From: Pholiota molesta
Taxonomy: Eukaryota; Basidiomycota; Agaricomycetes; Agaricales; Strophariaceae
Assembly: GCA_014925825.1 (NCBI GenBank)
Contig: JACGCK010000004.1
Coordinates: 1,116,001 to 1,180,000, forward strand
Direction of reading: 5' to 3'
Length of the DNA: 64,000 bases
Numbering within the stretch: position 1 is the stretch's first letter; each line of letters begins with the position of its first letter. The notes under the pieces were generated by a model. It was not told the origin of the DNA. It saw only the letters and a program-made list of their open reading frames with translations, and did not search any database. The position numbers were made by a program, and so were the translations under genes. Below are positions 11,701 through 23,931 of the stretch, piece after piece.

Positions 11701-13328
11701 CGGCGCGGAAGCCCGCGGCGGTCGCGCTGGAGGCGGAGGTCGAGCCGCTGCTGCGCCGCCGCGCCGTGGCGGTGGCGGCGGACGCCGCGGAGGAAGTAGA
11801 TGCTTTGCGGTGCAGGGTGGTGCCGTTGGTGGTGGTGGTGGTGGTGGTGGTGTGGATGTCAGCGGCGGGGGCGTGGCGCCGCGAGGGGGAGAGGGACGAG
11901 GCGGGCGAGGTGGTGGAGGTGGTGGCGCTGCTCCTGCTGCTGGAGGTGGATGTGGTGGTGGAGGTGGAGGCGGACGAGGAGGAGGAGGCGGTGGAGACGG
12001 CGGATTGGGAGCGGGGTGGTTTCTTGAGTTTGGGTTTCGTGGTGCTGTGACTGTGGTGTGTGCGTATTTCGAGAATGTCTTCTTCTTCTTCATCTTCTTC
12101 GCCCTCGTCTCCTTCCTCTTGGGAGTCTGAATCGCTCCTGATCGCACGAGCGCCAGCTGCTTCCCAGATAGTTTCTTCGCCATAATCTTCCTCTTCCTCG
12201 CCTTCAGAATCTTCTTGATCTTCGTCGTATCTAACGCTGTGTCAGCCGAACAGGTTGGGAAATGAACCAAAATAATACGCACCCATCATCATCGACGAAA
12301 CCTGCACGGCCCTCGATCCAGACGCCGTCCTCGTTGTGATTTCCGACGCCAAAGAAGCCGGATGCGTTCTTCTTGGGCTTCTCGATGGCGATGTACTGCT
12401 CGACAAAGGTGTTGAAGCTGATGTGTTTCTTCTTCGGCTGCTGGCCCTTTTCGCGCTCTGCGCTGCCGCTGGAGGTGGAGTCCTGAGAGAGGGAGGCGCG
12501 GATGCCCGATGGGGCGGCGAGGGCGGAGGAGGGGGAGAGGTGCGGGGGGAAGTAGCCCGCGGCGGGGGCGGCGTCGAAGCCCGGGGGCGCGATACGCGGG
12601 GGGGAGTCCTTGCGGAAGGTGCGGCTGGCGCCCCAGCGGGTGATGTGGGTGTCGCTCTTGGTGTGGGTGAGACTCGGGCGGCGGATCTTGGACGCGGCGA
12701 GGGAGTCGGTGCGGTTGAGGGCGGTGTTGGCGCGGGTGTCGTCGTCGGCCTCGTCCTCCTCGGAGTCGACGGGGCTGAAGGCGGGGGACGGGGGGAAGTC
12801 GGAGGTGAGGAGCTCGCTGATGCTGCGGTGCTTGAGAATGGGCTTGTGAGGGGCGGGCCGGCGGGGACGGTGGAGGTCGAGGCGGTCGTGTGCAGAGGCG
12901 GGGTCTGCGTCGACGGTGTCGGGGACGGGGGCGGGCTTTGGTGGCGGGGTCCACTCGACGGCGGTGTGGAGGGGCCCGTAGAGCCAGGTTACATCGGAGT
13001 CCTTGAGCCTGGGAGGGGGGAAGGGGAACGATTAACCAGGTCCCGGGAGATGAGTGGGTACGCACCAGTTGAGAGTCTCTGGGGAGACTGTCTTGAGCTT
13101 GTTGCGCTGCTTCCACCAGGTGCGCCAGGAGGCGTTTTCGAGGCGGGCGCCGTTGGCGATCTCGTTCTTCTGGCGGGTCATGTTGCGCCAGGAGCGCCAG
13201 ACGTCCTCCTCCTGCCAGTCGTGTGAGAGATAGTCGACCTGGCCGCGGGGGCCGGTGACGAGGGAGGAGTCGTCTGGGACTGCATTGGTGGAGACAGATA
13301 CGAGCAGCACGGGCAGGTAGGTCGCCAT
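8792..13328 (-). CDS. Reg1-like regulatory subunit of protein phosphatase 1 (DUF1752 protein)
   Basis: Three exons on the minus strand, 13328-13066, 13008-12283 and 12236-8792, give about 1477 residues. Residues 32-100 form a DUF1752 block (DVWRSWRNMTRQK, ASWRTWWKQRNKL, DVTWLYGP). Near residue 280, KKKHISFNTFVEQYIAIEK matches the PP1-binding RVxF-type site of yeast Reg1 and its flanking Val-Glu-Gln sequence. Reg1 directs the PP1 phosphatase Glc7 against the Snf1 kinase in glucose repression, and the same role is inferred here. The remaining roughly 1100 residues are low complexity: acidic, poly-Ser/Thr, Gly/Tyr-rich and Ala/Pro-rich. A short conserved end, AKAVDIVSSAGAYFGLWG, precedes the stop. 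The gene is very GC-rich compared with its neighbours, which creates long false open frames on the other strand. Confidence 0.82.
11827..11852. repeat. (GGT)n trinucleotide run coding poly-Thr in the Reg1-like gene
   Basis: About eight to nine GGT units on the plus strand read as consecutive Thr codons on the minus strand, inside the low-complexity Ser/Thr region. Length variation between strains is likely. Confidence 0.8.
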
Positions 13329-13438
13329 CGAGGAGCAAACTTCCAGCCCGCCGTCAAGACATCCAACAAGTCACGTCACCCGGCCCTCATCCGATCCGAC
13401 ACAGTCACGTCACGCCAGTTCCTTCCGCCCCCTATCCC

Positions 13439-13618
13439 ATGATCCACCGCAGCACGACCCTGACTCGACTCAACACGCTCCCTCCTCATACATCTCCCAC
13501 CAGCCGCTCCTTCCACACAGCCACATCGTCGCCCATTGACGAGCTCACACTTGCGTTCACCGCCCCTTCCCCCGCCGAGCTTGTCATTTTGGATTTTTCG
13601 AAGAACGTGCTTGTTTGA
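13439..13618 (+). CDS. Possible short protein with mitochondrial-type N-terminus (59 residues)
   Basis: A 60-codon frame starts 110 bases from the Reg1-like start codon and is divergent to it. The first 27 residues (MIHRSTTLTRLNTLPP onward to about RSFHT) have Arg, Ser and Thr, no acidic residue, and an RSF step like a presequence cleavage site. The rest is a short segment ending FSKNVLV. I recognise no family. A minus-strand frame overlaps it (13486-13857). It may be a real small mitochondrial protein, the first exon of a longer gene (a GT lies near the stop), or chance in GC-rich promoter DNA. Confidence 0.3.
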   Translation: MIHRSTTLTRLNTLPPHTSPTSRSFHTATSSPIDELTLAFTAPSPAELVILDFSKNVLV

Positions 13619-16600
13619 CGACCGCCAGCGATAAGAATAGGCACCTCAATTGAATAGGTGGGTGGCAGCGATAAGAATAAGTACACCCCCGCGTCCCGCC
13701 AGGACGATACCCAGAGTGCGGTAACCACCTGTGGCACTGCGCTCCTTTTAGCGACGCCGCCAGTGCTTCGGCGTCGGCGTCGGCGTCGGCGCTGCCGCCT
13801 ATCCTCCTCGCAATTGCTACATACGCCCGTGCAAATGCGCAGAGCGCGCCCTCCCATCCGAGATCCTCACGGCTAAATATGGACAGCGTCCACAAGTCTC
13901 CGATACACAACTCCATATCCGTCTGCAGCACCTTCGGGGACTTTCGGCACCACTATTTCCAATTCGCGACCCGCATTTTCAAATTTCCCTCTCCAAGAAT
14001 TAATCGTCATTTTTCTCGTCATCTTTATCACCAGCACGAGGCCAGAGAGTCAGACATTTCTAGACAGAAGTGACGAAAGAAATTGGAGGTTTGTTGGAGG
14101 CCTCTGGAGGCTGCTGGAGGCGCATACAACGGATCGTCGCCCGGCGCTCGGCGCATCACACCGCCGGTTCCCTATCGCGTCGGTGTATGTAAGTCGCCTC
14201 CTTATCTCTTGCCTCTATCTCTCCCCCCGTCTTTATCTCTCGTCTTCCCATGTACATACATACGACATACGTACACCGCCTGAGCCTGGAACTCACACAC
14301 CCTGTACACATCCAGTGGCGCTGGGCTTCTTCTTGGATCCGAGCGGCCGCGGCGAGCGCTGTCTGTGATTTAGGCCTTAGGCTTGATATCCATCAATTTC
14401 GACGCACTCTTTCGTCAACATCCCACTCGTTCACCCTTGGAGTCGAAGTGAGATCAGGGCGCGATGATGAATGGCCTTCACATGCGGTCCGAATCACTAC
14501 ATACATAAAGAGTATTTCTCCTTCCTTATGATACTCCTGCTAGAGTATGATATCACTGTTCCGAATCCACCACCGCACAGTCCAGCGCCGCTCACTCACT
14601 CAGCCGTGCAGGTGCAACAAACAGCATATGACAGGTGGCGCGCTCTGGTACTACTCTCGATGCATCCTCGCCTCCCCTTGCACCATCTCAGCGCGGAAGA
14701 ACCTCGCTTCTGTAAACTGTACCTACGACCCGCACCCGCGCTCCAGCGCGCTATGGATTCGCGTCAGACGCGCCGCGCGCCCTGAAATCGCGCACCTGAT
14801 AACATCCGTGTGGACTCGGTCAAGCCTCGGTAACTCCGAGCGTTTCCCCGCACCCGACCCTGAGTGGCACGCCCTGCCACCCCCACACCCGCCCATGCCG
14901 GGCACCGGATCCGCTATGGAAAGATCGAGTGATTCCATGGTCCACCGGCGTTAACGCACGCAGGCGGTGGAGCGCAGGACTGCCTGCCTGCGCTGGTTAC
15001 GGTTGCCTCCACCGGTTGACCAGGCCTTTACAACGCGGATTCAATTAAGGTAAGGTAAGTAATGGCCTGCGGCGGACGGTGCTTGGGCTCCCCGCGGCCA
15101 GCGCGATCCCGGCAGGCGCACGTTACGCCGAAGGTGGCAAGCCATCGCTGCGCGCTTATTATAATTTCCTTTCATTTAATCTAAACGGCAAGGACAGCGC
15201 CCGCTGGTTTACTTTGATTTCATCCAAACGGCACAACAGCGCCCACGCGGCTGCACACTACCGCAGACGTTGCATAGCTAATACTATGCACTGTGACCTG
15301 CGTATATGTACCCGGATCTTGGATATCCTTCGGGGCATTTTGGAGTGGGATGATAGGTATGGAGGAGCCCAGGCGACGTGATCCCAGTCTCAGAGACTAT
15401 AGCTGCTGTCTGGCTGCAGTCATTGAGATTATTCTGATGTTTGAGACTTAGCGAGTAGCTACTTAGAGCTCGGACTGATTTCGTGCGTGTATTGGAGTGA
15501 TATCGTGCTTTAGTGTTGGCTTTAGTCTTTCGTTGAGCCTAATGCCTATAGCTAGATGCTCAGCCTCACCGCCGGAAAGTCTGCTTCGGATCTCAGCATC
15601 ATTTCCTTCGGGAAGATTGAATATCACCCTGTATCACCCGCCGGAATGCATCACACACACTGCATAGTCTGTTGAATCATACATACACACCATTCAGCAC
15701 CACTTGCACACATACTCGAAAATGATTGATCTTGGTGAGGGTGATACTTACTCGAGTGCTCCACGGACCTTGACTAGGACATATGCGCAGGACGTTGGAA
15801 GGCGCCCGTCGCGGACACACATGGTTATCATCAAGCCGCGCCAGTGAATGCGTCATGATATCCGCATATATATCGGCTATTCTGCCTAGGTCACAGTAAG
15901 CACTGCAGCGCTACTGTGTGGCGTCGCGCGAGACGGCGCTCACGCTGGGAAATAGACGCCTGAACATCGCTGTGAGTGTTTGAAGATCTGTGTCGGTATA
16001 AGCTCTGTGGATTTCAGTGGACTTGCCATTCCAGCATGGGTTACCTAGACCTGGTTAGGACAATCATTGTTATGTAGGAGGGCTGTTTTTCCCAAAACGA
16101 AATGAAAAATAGAGGCTTCAAAAGTGTGCGCCAGTTTGTGGTGAGGTAATTATCCAAGTGCGTAGATTCTATAACGCGACCGCCATGGACCCATAGCACA
16201 AAACAGGCTTCATCAGACACGATTCGTCCTAATTTAAATCAGTTCAACGGCACCAGCCGTGCGTCCAACCAGGGCCACTCCGCCAGCAAGTAAGTAGGAA
16301 CGCAGCATCCTAGGATCCAAGCGGCCGACACCTCGCGTCGGACCTCGGTGAAACCTCTACCATGTCAAAGTGTTAATTGACGTGTTTTGCCGTCGATTGA
16401 CATTTGAAGAGTAAATTTGACCATGGGTTAGTAAGTATTCCCCTTCATCGAGCCGCATCGCTATGGCTGTGAACGTCACGGAGAGGCAGGAGGACACTTG
16501 ATCGTAGTGAGACGCAGCCTTTCAATGGCAGGCACATTACTTACGACCAGAAACTTTTGCGTTTGGAAGGTCAGTTGACATCCAGATGACATATAAACTT

Positions 16601-19343
16601 GGGTGCATAACAGCTTACCCGCAGGATCAGTACCCTCGAATCTATTTTCAGATACAAATAGGCTTTCATTAATCGTCCCAGGGAAAACGCGAGTGGACGG
16701 AATCACTTTCTGACCTCATTGTCACTATTAGCGTATTATTAGCCTTTCATGAAATGGCTCATGTTATTTGCCACGAGTGCTGATCGATTTTGGGGCGAAC
16801 GGTCGTAATTTCGCTAACGATTTCACAAGATCCAGCCTTCATAATCGAGCTATGTGATGGCTAGAGTCTTGCCTGAATGAAATAGCAGTGGAGATCGGAT
16901 ACCAGGCATCATCAGCATCGACCAAGAGGCATGTAGTGCATAGGAAGAGATGATAATCCACAGTCGTGATTGGAGTAGGTCAATGTTGATCCGGATTACT
17001 GACAGAGATACATAGTCAGGATTAGATGCTGCGCCGATGAATTCTGGGTACTAGTAGTCATTCATGCGGGCTGACCGAGGCCGTTGAATTTGAATTCAGC
17101 GCACGTTCAAGATGGCATTGACAACAGTGAGAGAGCAACTTTCAGATGGCGTGTTTAACACACAGTCAAGCGCGTTATGACGCTATAGCCCTTTAAATGT
17201 GCAAAACAATATTAGGGTGCATACTTCTATTGCATTGCAGCAGCATGCAAGCCGTTACATGCAGAAAGCCGCGTCCAGCACTTTGGCGTTGATTTGAGAT
17301 CCGAGCTGTATTATTATAAGGGAGGTCGCGTGTAATATTCACGGCGAGGAGCCAATGATAATGCACGTCACTGAGCAACTGGAACCCAAAAGGCAAAAAT
17401 TTGAATCAACGGCCATCGTTTCAGCTCTACCGCAAGCATACAACATGCATGTTATGAGCGACGGTCGTCCAATCATGATTATCGTCGCGGAAAGAAGAGA
17501 AGGAAGCTGCGAGGCGGAACTTGCTGACACAAAAACAAATGAGCCCACTCAGCATTGGCAGCTATTCTATTCCAAACTTTTGAAACCCAAATTGGCCGAG
17601 ACCCAAGAGCGATATTATTGCTGCTTGCATTGCATTTGATTCCGCGATAAGCGCATTGTCCACCCACCCGGAGACGTCAAAGGGGATGTTGTATTCTCAG
17701 CCTCGAGGGAATCGCGTTCCATAAAAAGTGGGGTACCCCATCTTGACGGAGCCTCGTGCTACAGCTTGCACCCAGGACGATGACGAGAAGATCGTGGGCG
17801 GAGCAATCAAAAAGCGAGAAATAACTTGACATTGACAATGTCAGCATATGTAGTCATTGAGTGATGCCGACGAAGAGTTTGGCAGCCAGCGAGCATTCAA
17901 AAGGTGTACGCCTGCAACTAGACGGGGAGCATGGGGAGCTGGAGACCTAGGTCAGTGGCATCATGTAGGAGAATGGGAAAACACACCGACAACTCGTGTC
18001 TGTCGTCGGAAGACACCGTGACTTATAAACCTGTCCGAACATAGCACAACCAAACAGGCAAACGACGCTCGGACCCTTCTAGGTTCTCTGGCACCTACAA
18101 CGAGTATCAAACGGCCTCTTTATTCTACCCGACAGAGCTTCTGAACTCTTTTGCTACATACTTGTGGGGCTCATCGATGGGTCCAGAGCGCTCGTTTGCC
18201 TTCTACTGAGTCTGACTGCCTGCAGAATGCACTTCACATTGACAATGGTCATGATTTCCAGGTGTCGACACTCAATTGCCATTCAATTGAAATGTGGTGG
18301 GGGCATCATTCCTTTTAATTTGGATATTCTTGAGCGTACGTTCCTTCTTATTCTACATAACCGCAGATTTTTCCAAATGTAGCGAGTACTCTCACAAGTG
18401 ACACGTTAAACCGCTCAACTTCAGGCCGAGTGATATTCCCAGCCATTCATAAACAGTAATTCACACCAGAGATAAACATCATCGTCTTACTACTAGACGC
18501 TGGGAAGATATTATTTGACGGACGCGGTGAGCTGGTGAGACCGACTCCTTTTCTCTCCTATTTTGTATTTCTCAACGGTAGTCAATGGTACGCCTACTAC
18601 AGATGTCAGCAGACCCAAATATTGAATATGCTGCAGCCGATACGCCTTCAAAACGCCGGCTATCTCTATCGGATGTAGAGATGTACGATCCACAGTGACA
18701 ATAATATGCACTTGACAAGATGCCGCTGGCGGCGCGACACCTTAGAGTCCATGTGACTTTTACCGGCCCACATGCGATTCCTCCTTACGACTCTGAAATC
18801 GAATTATAAATAATCTGCTTCGGCGTCATCGCGCCCATAATACCATGAAGCAAAGCTTCTAAAGTAATGTAAGTATGATTCAATCGAGTGGCTGGATACT
18901 CCCTGGTGGGTTTTTAAAGCTGCAATAAATCCAGCGGAAGTTCTCAAGCATCAACTTCCTGGGTCATTCCCCAGAAATAACTTGCATAGACGCTGTGGGG
19001 TACTGCTCTTGGCATTCAGCTACGCATTCATGACCCGCCCCGTGAGCGTGCACTATCTCCATCCATCCTCCATCTGCATACGCCTGGCGGCCTCAAATTT
19101 GAGCCAATGTCATCCTCCCCTGTCCAAGTCGCTTTCGAGAATACATGTCATTGACTTGGTTTCCACGAATGTGGATCATCCGGCCCACTCATATCTTGTC
19201 GTGATACGGTTCCGCATATCTTGCCGACTTGTGGGTAGCAAAATATAGATCGCTCGTCTATAAACACGCAACAAATTTCTTCGGACTTTGGGGGCTTGTT
19301 CCTGTCTTCTCACACGCACCTCTTGCTGACCTTCTGTCCCTCC
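13619..19343. other. Gene-poor stretch of 5.7 kb, no protein gene recognised
   Basis: The left part (to about 15.1 kb) is GC-rich, with a pyrimidine-rich tract near 14195-14250 that resembles a fungal promoter or 5' UTR. The right part is ordinary AT-rich DNA. Open frames are all short (for example 15079-15381, 16476-16706, 17355-17639) and show no domain or convincing exon chain. I found no terminal repeats or transposase motif. A non-coding transcript or an old element is possible but not supported. The last few hundred bases should hold the MFS transporter promoter. Confidence 0.5.
13769..13791. repeat. (GGCGTC)n hexanucleotide run
   Basis: About four tandem GGCGTC units lie in GC-rich upstream DNA. 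Confidence 0.75.
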
Positions 19344-21931
19344 ATGTCGCCCAGCACGGAAAAGCGGGCTTCCTCTCCCAATGCCTCCGACCCAGAAGTG
19401 TCCGCCGAGAATGAAAAGCTGAAGGCGGAAGTCTATAATGTCGAAATTGATACAAGTGGGGTGGACGAGAAGAAGTTGCTTCGGAAGATCGACCTTGCAC
19501 TTATCCCATGGTTGTCGTTTCTCTACCTCTTGAGCTTCCTCGATCGCACGAGTATTGGAAAGTGAGTTCTCAAGATCAACCTTATTACGATAACTGCTAA
19601 TCGGCACCGACGGTGTTTAGTGCAAAGGTTAGCCTCTCACGTATACACTGGAATCCTCAATAAACTCATTTGACGGGTTCCGGTAGCTGTACCATCTCGA
19701 AACTGACTTGCATATGACCGACAACCAATATCTGATTTCACTTACGGTAGATCATCCCTTCAACGCGTAAATTGGGTATTTTTTTGAATGCTACTAATTT
19801 GACTATTCTAGATATTTTTCTTCAGTTATGCGATCTTCGAAGTCCCTTCCAACATTTTCCTGAAACGACTCCGACCATCTCTTTGGCTATCATTTTTGAT
19901 GCTTTTCTGGGGTATTATAATGGTGCGCCCCTATATGCCACTCGTCCTTATTATCAATACCTACTATCTACGTCATATTAGACGCTCCAAGGAGCCGTCC
20001 ATAATTACCCCCAACTACTGGGTAAGAGATTCCGACAGGTATTTAGGGGTTATTGGGATCTAATGATATTGATCATATGAAGGACTTCGATGGTTATTGG
20101 GAACATTCGAAGCCGGCTTGTTCCCTGGAGTAAATTATTACTTATCTTGGTACGTCTCGCTCTCGATTGAGAACTTCAGTATCTTAATTTAAAATGAAAC
20201 AGCTGGTACAAACGATCTGAGTTCGGATTACGAGCTGCGATCTTCTTTTCTGCAGCTACGGTATCAGGTGCATTTGGTGGTCTTCTCGCGGTGCGTCGAT
20301 TACGTCCTAGTTTTGAAAATTTGTTCCGAGATTTTTGTATAGGCTGCTATCTCGAAGATGGAAGGCATTGGTGGAAAGCCAGCTTGGGCATGGATTTTCA
20401 GTCTGTATCCTTCTCTTTTCTTCACCGCGCGGGCCAATCTGACAGAAATTCTAGTTCTTGAAGGGTTGCTTACAGTCATCGCTGGAGCGCTGTCCTTCTG
20501 GATTATTCAAGATTTCCCTGACACCGCAAAATTCCTCAGTGAAGCCGAACGGACTGTGGTCATCCGGCGTTTGCAAAGTGACGACCAGTATAGCGCTGCC
20601 GGCGAGAATTTCAAGTTGAAGTATGTTTTCATGAGTATAAAGGATTGGAAGACATGGTTAGGAAGTGAGTCCGTGCCAAGTGATATCTATGAAATTTATG
20701 TTATGAATTGTTATTCTTAGTGTTGGTCTACGTCGGCTGCGATATGCCCCTCTACGCATTTTCACTGTTCTTGCCCAGCATCATTAACCAGGTATGGGAT
20801 GCTAACTTTTTTTTCAACGTCAACACTGACATGAGCCATGTAGCTTGGTTTTACGGCCAATCCAGCCAATCTTCTGACCGTCCCTGTTTATGTCTTTGCA
20901 TGTATCATTACCTGTGGCGTTGGATTCCTTGCAGATCGCTGGTCGCGACGTGGTTATTTCAATATGTGAGATTCAATATAACGTTGATATTGTACCCCTT
21001 GCTAACTTCAATTACCACCAGTGGATTCTTGTGCTTAGGTCAACATTTGAGTTCTGTCGTCCGAAGCGACTATATATGCTGACTTCTTGTTGTAGGAGCC
21101 GTTGGTTACATTATTCTCATTGCGTCAAGAAATGCTGCCCTCTCATATTTTGCTGTATATATGGCAACATGGTAAGCTTTACTTTCAAATAGAGGGTCTT
21201 CTGGTCTAATCCCACATGACTGGAACGCGTTAGTGGAATATATCCTGTGATCTGTGAGTTATATATTCTATCCAAATATGAGGTGAGGCTAATACACAAT
21301 TCTTGTCATAGCCAATACCATGTATGTCGTTTCTCCTCCTCGTGAAGCCAACACTACAGTCTCTTACATCTGTCGTCATACGATAGATCTTGGGTTTCCA
21401 ATAACGTCGAAGGGTCATACAAGCGAAGTGTGACATTGGCAATGGTTATCGGATTGTGAGTGTCCATAGGCTTATGGAAAAATCACTGTTCTAACCCTGT
21501 TTCTTTCATAGCGGTAATATCAACGGCGCTGTTAGTTCCAACGTGGTGAGTTTATATTTCCCTTCGGAGTGCAAAAGCAGTTTATGAACCTTGATTACTG
21601 CTGTATAGTATCGTGCAACAGACAAACCTTGGTACCCCTTGGGTCATGGTAATTTTGATATCCTCAAGCTCTTCTGTCCTATAACTAAATGTTCATTCAC
21701 TCAGGGCTCGTCTTGCTGTACATCGCCATTGGCATAATCGCGTCGACCACGTTCTTGGTTCTATTGAAGAAGGAAAACGCCCGCCGCGATCGCGGGGAAC
21801 GGGATGAGTATATCGAGGATCAGCCGGAAACCCACCTTCCCCAGAACGAGAAAAACGGCCGCTACGCTACTGTTGGCGATGCGAAGAGGGAGAAGGGAGA
21901 CAAGTGGAGTGGATATCGATACACCATTTAA
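19344..21931 (+). CDS. MFS transporter, Dal5/allantoate permease-like (anion:cation symporter family)
   Basis: The gene is broken into many short exons. The first twelve are 19344-19561, 19621-19627, 19687-19746, 19812-19922, 19982-20021, 20083-20149, 20203-20290, 20343-20400, 20455-20664, 20721-20791, 20844-20965 and 21022-21038; more follow to the stop at 21929-21931. Exon 2 has only 7 bases, but the frame fits only if it is used (SFLDRTSIGNAK). The protein, about 500 residues, shows the Dal5-family pattern: KIDLALIPWLSFLYLLSFLD, FFSYAIFEVPSNIFLKR, WLLGTFEAGLFPGVNYYLS, WAWIFILEG and GYFNI. It should be a twelve-helix plasma-membrane proton symporter for an organic acid, vitamin or ureide; the substrate is unknown. 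An in-frame ATG at 19296 would add 16 residues; 19344 gives the usual soluble N-terminus. Confidence 0.88.
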
Positions 21932-23044
21932 ATATCCTTATGATGATTTAAGAGTAGATAAGTACCTGTCTCGAACGCTTTTTACTTCCTACAGGATATA
22001 TGTACTATTACGACGTTCTTATGAAACGTTCATGTCTAATCTTCCTCCATCTTCTAGGGTTTTGGGTGTTCCCGTTGACCGGGAAATACACCCGGGCTAC
22101 CAACTGAGTACATAAGTTCTGGATATCATAATTTCGCAACACACGACTTTATAGAACTTCCTAGTTCTGTCAGGCACCCACTCTGGGGATTGATATAAAT
22201 AAGTTCGGGCAGGTTCGGGCGCTTGAGCGCAATCAAGACACTATTTTAAGAATTTGACCAGAAAATGATCAGATTGGTTTCTGGAAAATTGTTCCAAGGC
22301 TGCAAACTTTGTCTTTATATCACAGTTCTCCAGAAAGGGCAAGCGCCCATGACCGAAATTCCCCAGCGCTGTCGTCCTCAGTATGACAGTCGCCTTGTCG
22401 ATGATCTCTGCTTAACAGAGCCTCTCTGTTTCACGTCTGACAAAAATCCAGCGCTTAACGCAGCCGCTAGAACATCCGCGTTTGATGGATTAGTAGGCCG
22501 CCGTCTTCATGAGTCATCTGTGATCTTAGTCTCAACATCGCGATCCAGAGGGCTTGAAATTTTGCTAACTAACTGAAAGGTGTGAGCTGTCTTTAGTCGC
22601 GCTCCAGCAAGAATCCGACTCGAAGGCAAAACCTTTCAAAACTCTACTACTTATCTAGATACTGAGACAATATCTCAATCATTGAAAATAGTGCTAGCCG
22701 ACATCTTTTATAGCCGTATAAAAGGCGCGTCGAAACAATACGCTCGGAAGGCAAGAATGTGGACGTCAATTTTTTCGGGATCAAGGCGAACCTGCAGAAT
22801 CGCCCTTGTTCCACCTTTTCAATTTCCCTGAGCTTACGCGTCTTGTAGGTCAATATAAAAGGACGATGGCTGCCAGCAAACGTTCTCAAAACACCTTTTC
22901 CCGTTCCTTTCTTCCGGCTTCTCCGTGTGCAGTCACTGTCGCTCTCTCATTTATTTTCCTTTGGTCATCACCCAGCGGGTCTTGGACACTCCAGCCAGTT
23001 TTCATCCACTTTGAAACCATTACACCCTGCTTCTAGACTATACA
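21932..23044. other. Intergenic, no gene recognised
   Basis: The stretch holds the MFS 3' UTR and the promoter of the DUF3455 gene. TATAAAA-type sequences occur near 22717 and 22854, the latter about 185 bases before the next start codon. The frame 22265-22576 has no recognisable domain. Confidence 0.5.
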
Positions 23045-23931
23045 ATGTCGCTCTCATTTATCTGCACCCTTGCCCTCGCTGCATCAGCCTTTGCTGCACC
23101 CCAGTTCCTTCCCCCACCCCCAGGATTGGAATCCCCGCCTGCTGGAAAGCGTACTTGTCCTATCAAACAAACGCTTACTGTCTCCGCTAATCAAACCGTC
23201 TTGACGAACCCAACCACTCCGGCGTCCTTTGTTTTACTTGGTGTCGGTATCCAAAATTACACCTGCTCCACAACGGGTACCTACGTGTTAGTTTATTTCC
23301 CTTCCAAGTTTGCGACCATCTAACAAAAATTTCTCAACAATCATATAGGTCTATCGGCGCTGTTGCTGAACTATACGACCTCTCCTGCCTGTCCGCTGTC
23401 CCTGCGGCATTCAACGCAATCCAAGACCAAGCCTTCACCACCTGGACCGCCACGACCAGCAGCACCCTCGGGCCGAAGGCGAACGGCTGCCTCCCGCTCA
23501 TGGGGCAGCACTACTTCGTGACGTCCCCTTCCGGTACCGGACTCAGCCCAGTATGGGACTTCCGCGCCGCGAGCGCCCAAGGCAACCCGAATGCGTTTGT
23601 CCTCGGGGCCAAGGTGGGAGACCTTCCCGCGCCGACGGGGAGTCAGGACGTGGATTGGCTGCAGCTGAAAAACGTGTCTGGATCGCTGGCGACGTCGGTT
23701 TACCGTGTCGATACCAGAGGGGGACAGCCCCCAGCTTCGGTATGTGGCTTTGGGGAAATTGACAATTATCTGAGCTAATCATGGCGCCCTGGTTATCAGT
23801 GTACTCCGGGTTCGGCGCCTATTTCGGTAAAATACACAGCCAAATATTGTAAGTCATCTCTATCTTAAGAAGAACACTAAACTCAACAAACGCTGCCTAC
23901 AGGGCTATATGGAAGTGCCGTGACGATTTAA
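23045..23931 (+). CDS. Secreted DUF3455-family protein
   Basis: The exons are 23045-23286, 23349-23739, 23800-23848 and 23903-23931, giving 236 residues. A classical signal peptide (MSLSFICTLALAASAFAAP) precedes a Pro-rich linker. The body shows the DUF3455 pattern: SFVLLGVGIQNYTC early, GQHYFVTSPSGTGLSPVWDF in the middle, and VDWLQLKNVSGSLATSVYRV then GGQPPASC late. The function of the family is unknown, although database entries sometimes carry an unsupported malate dehydrogenase label. It is common and often multicopy in fungi that decay plant matter. The final exon codes only nine residues after the junction, but the frame is consistent through all introns. Confidence 0.82.
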
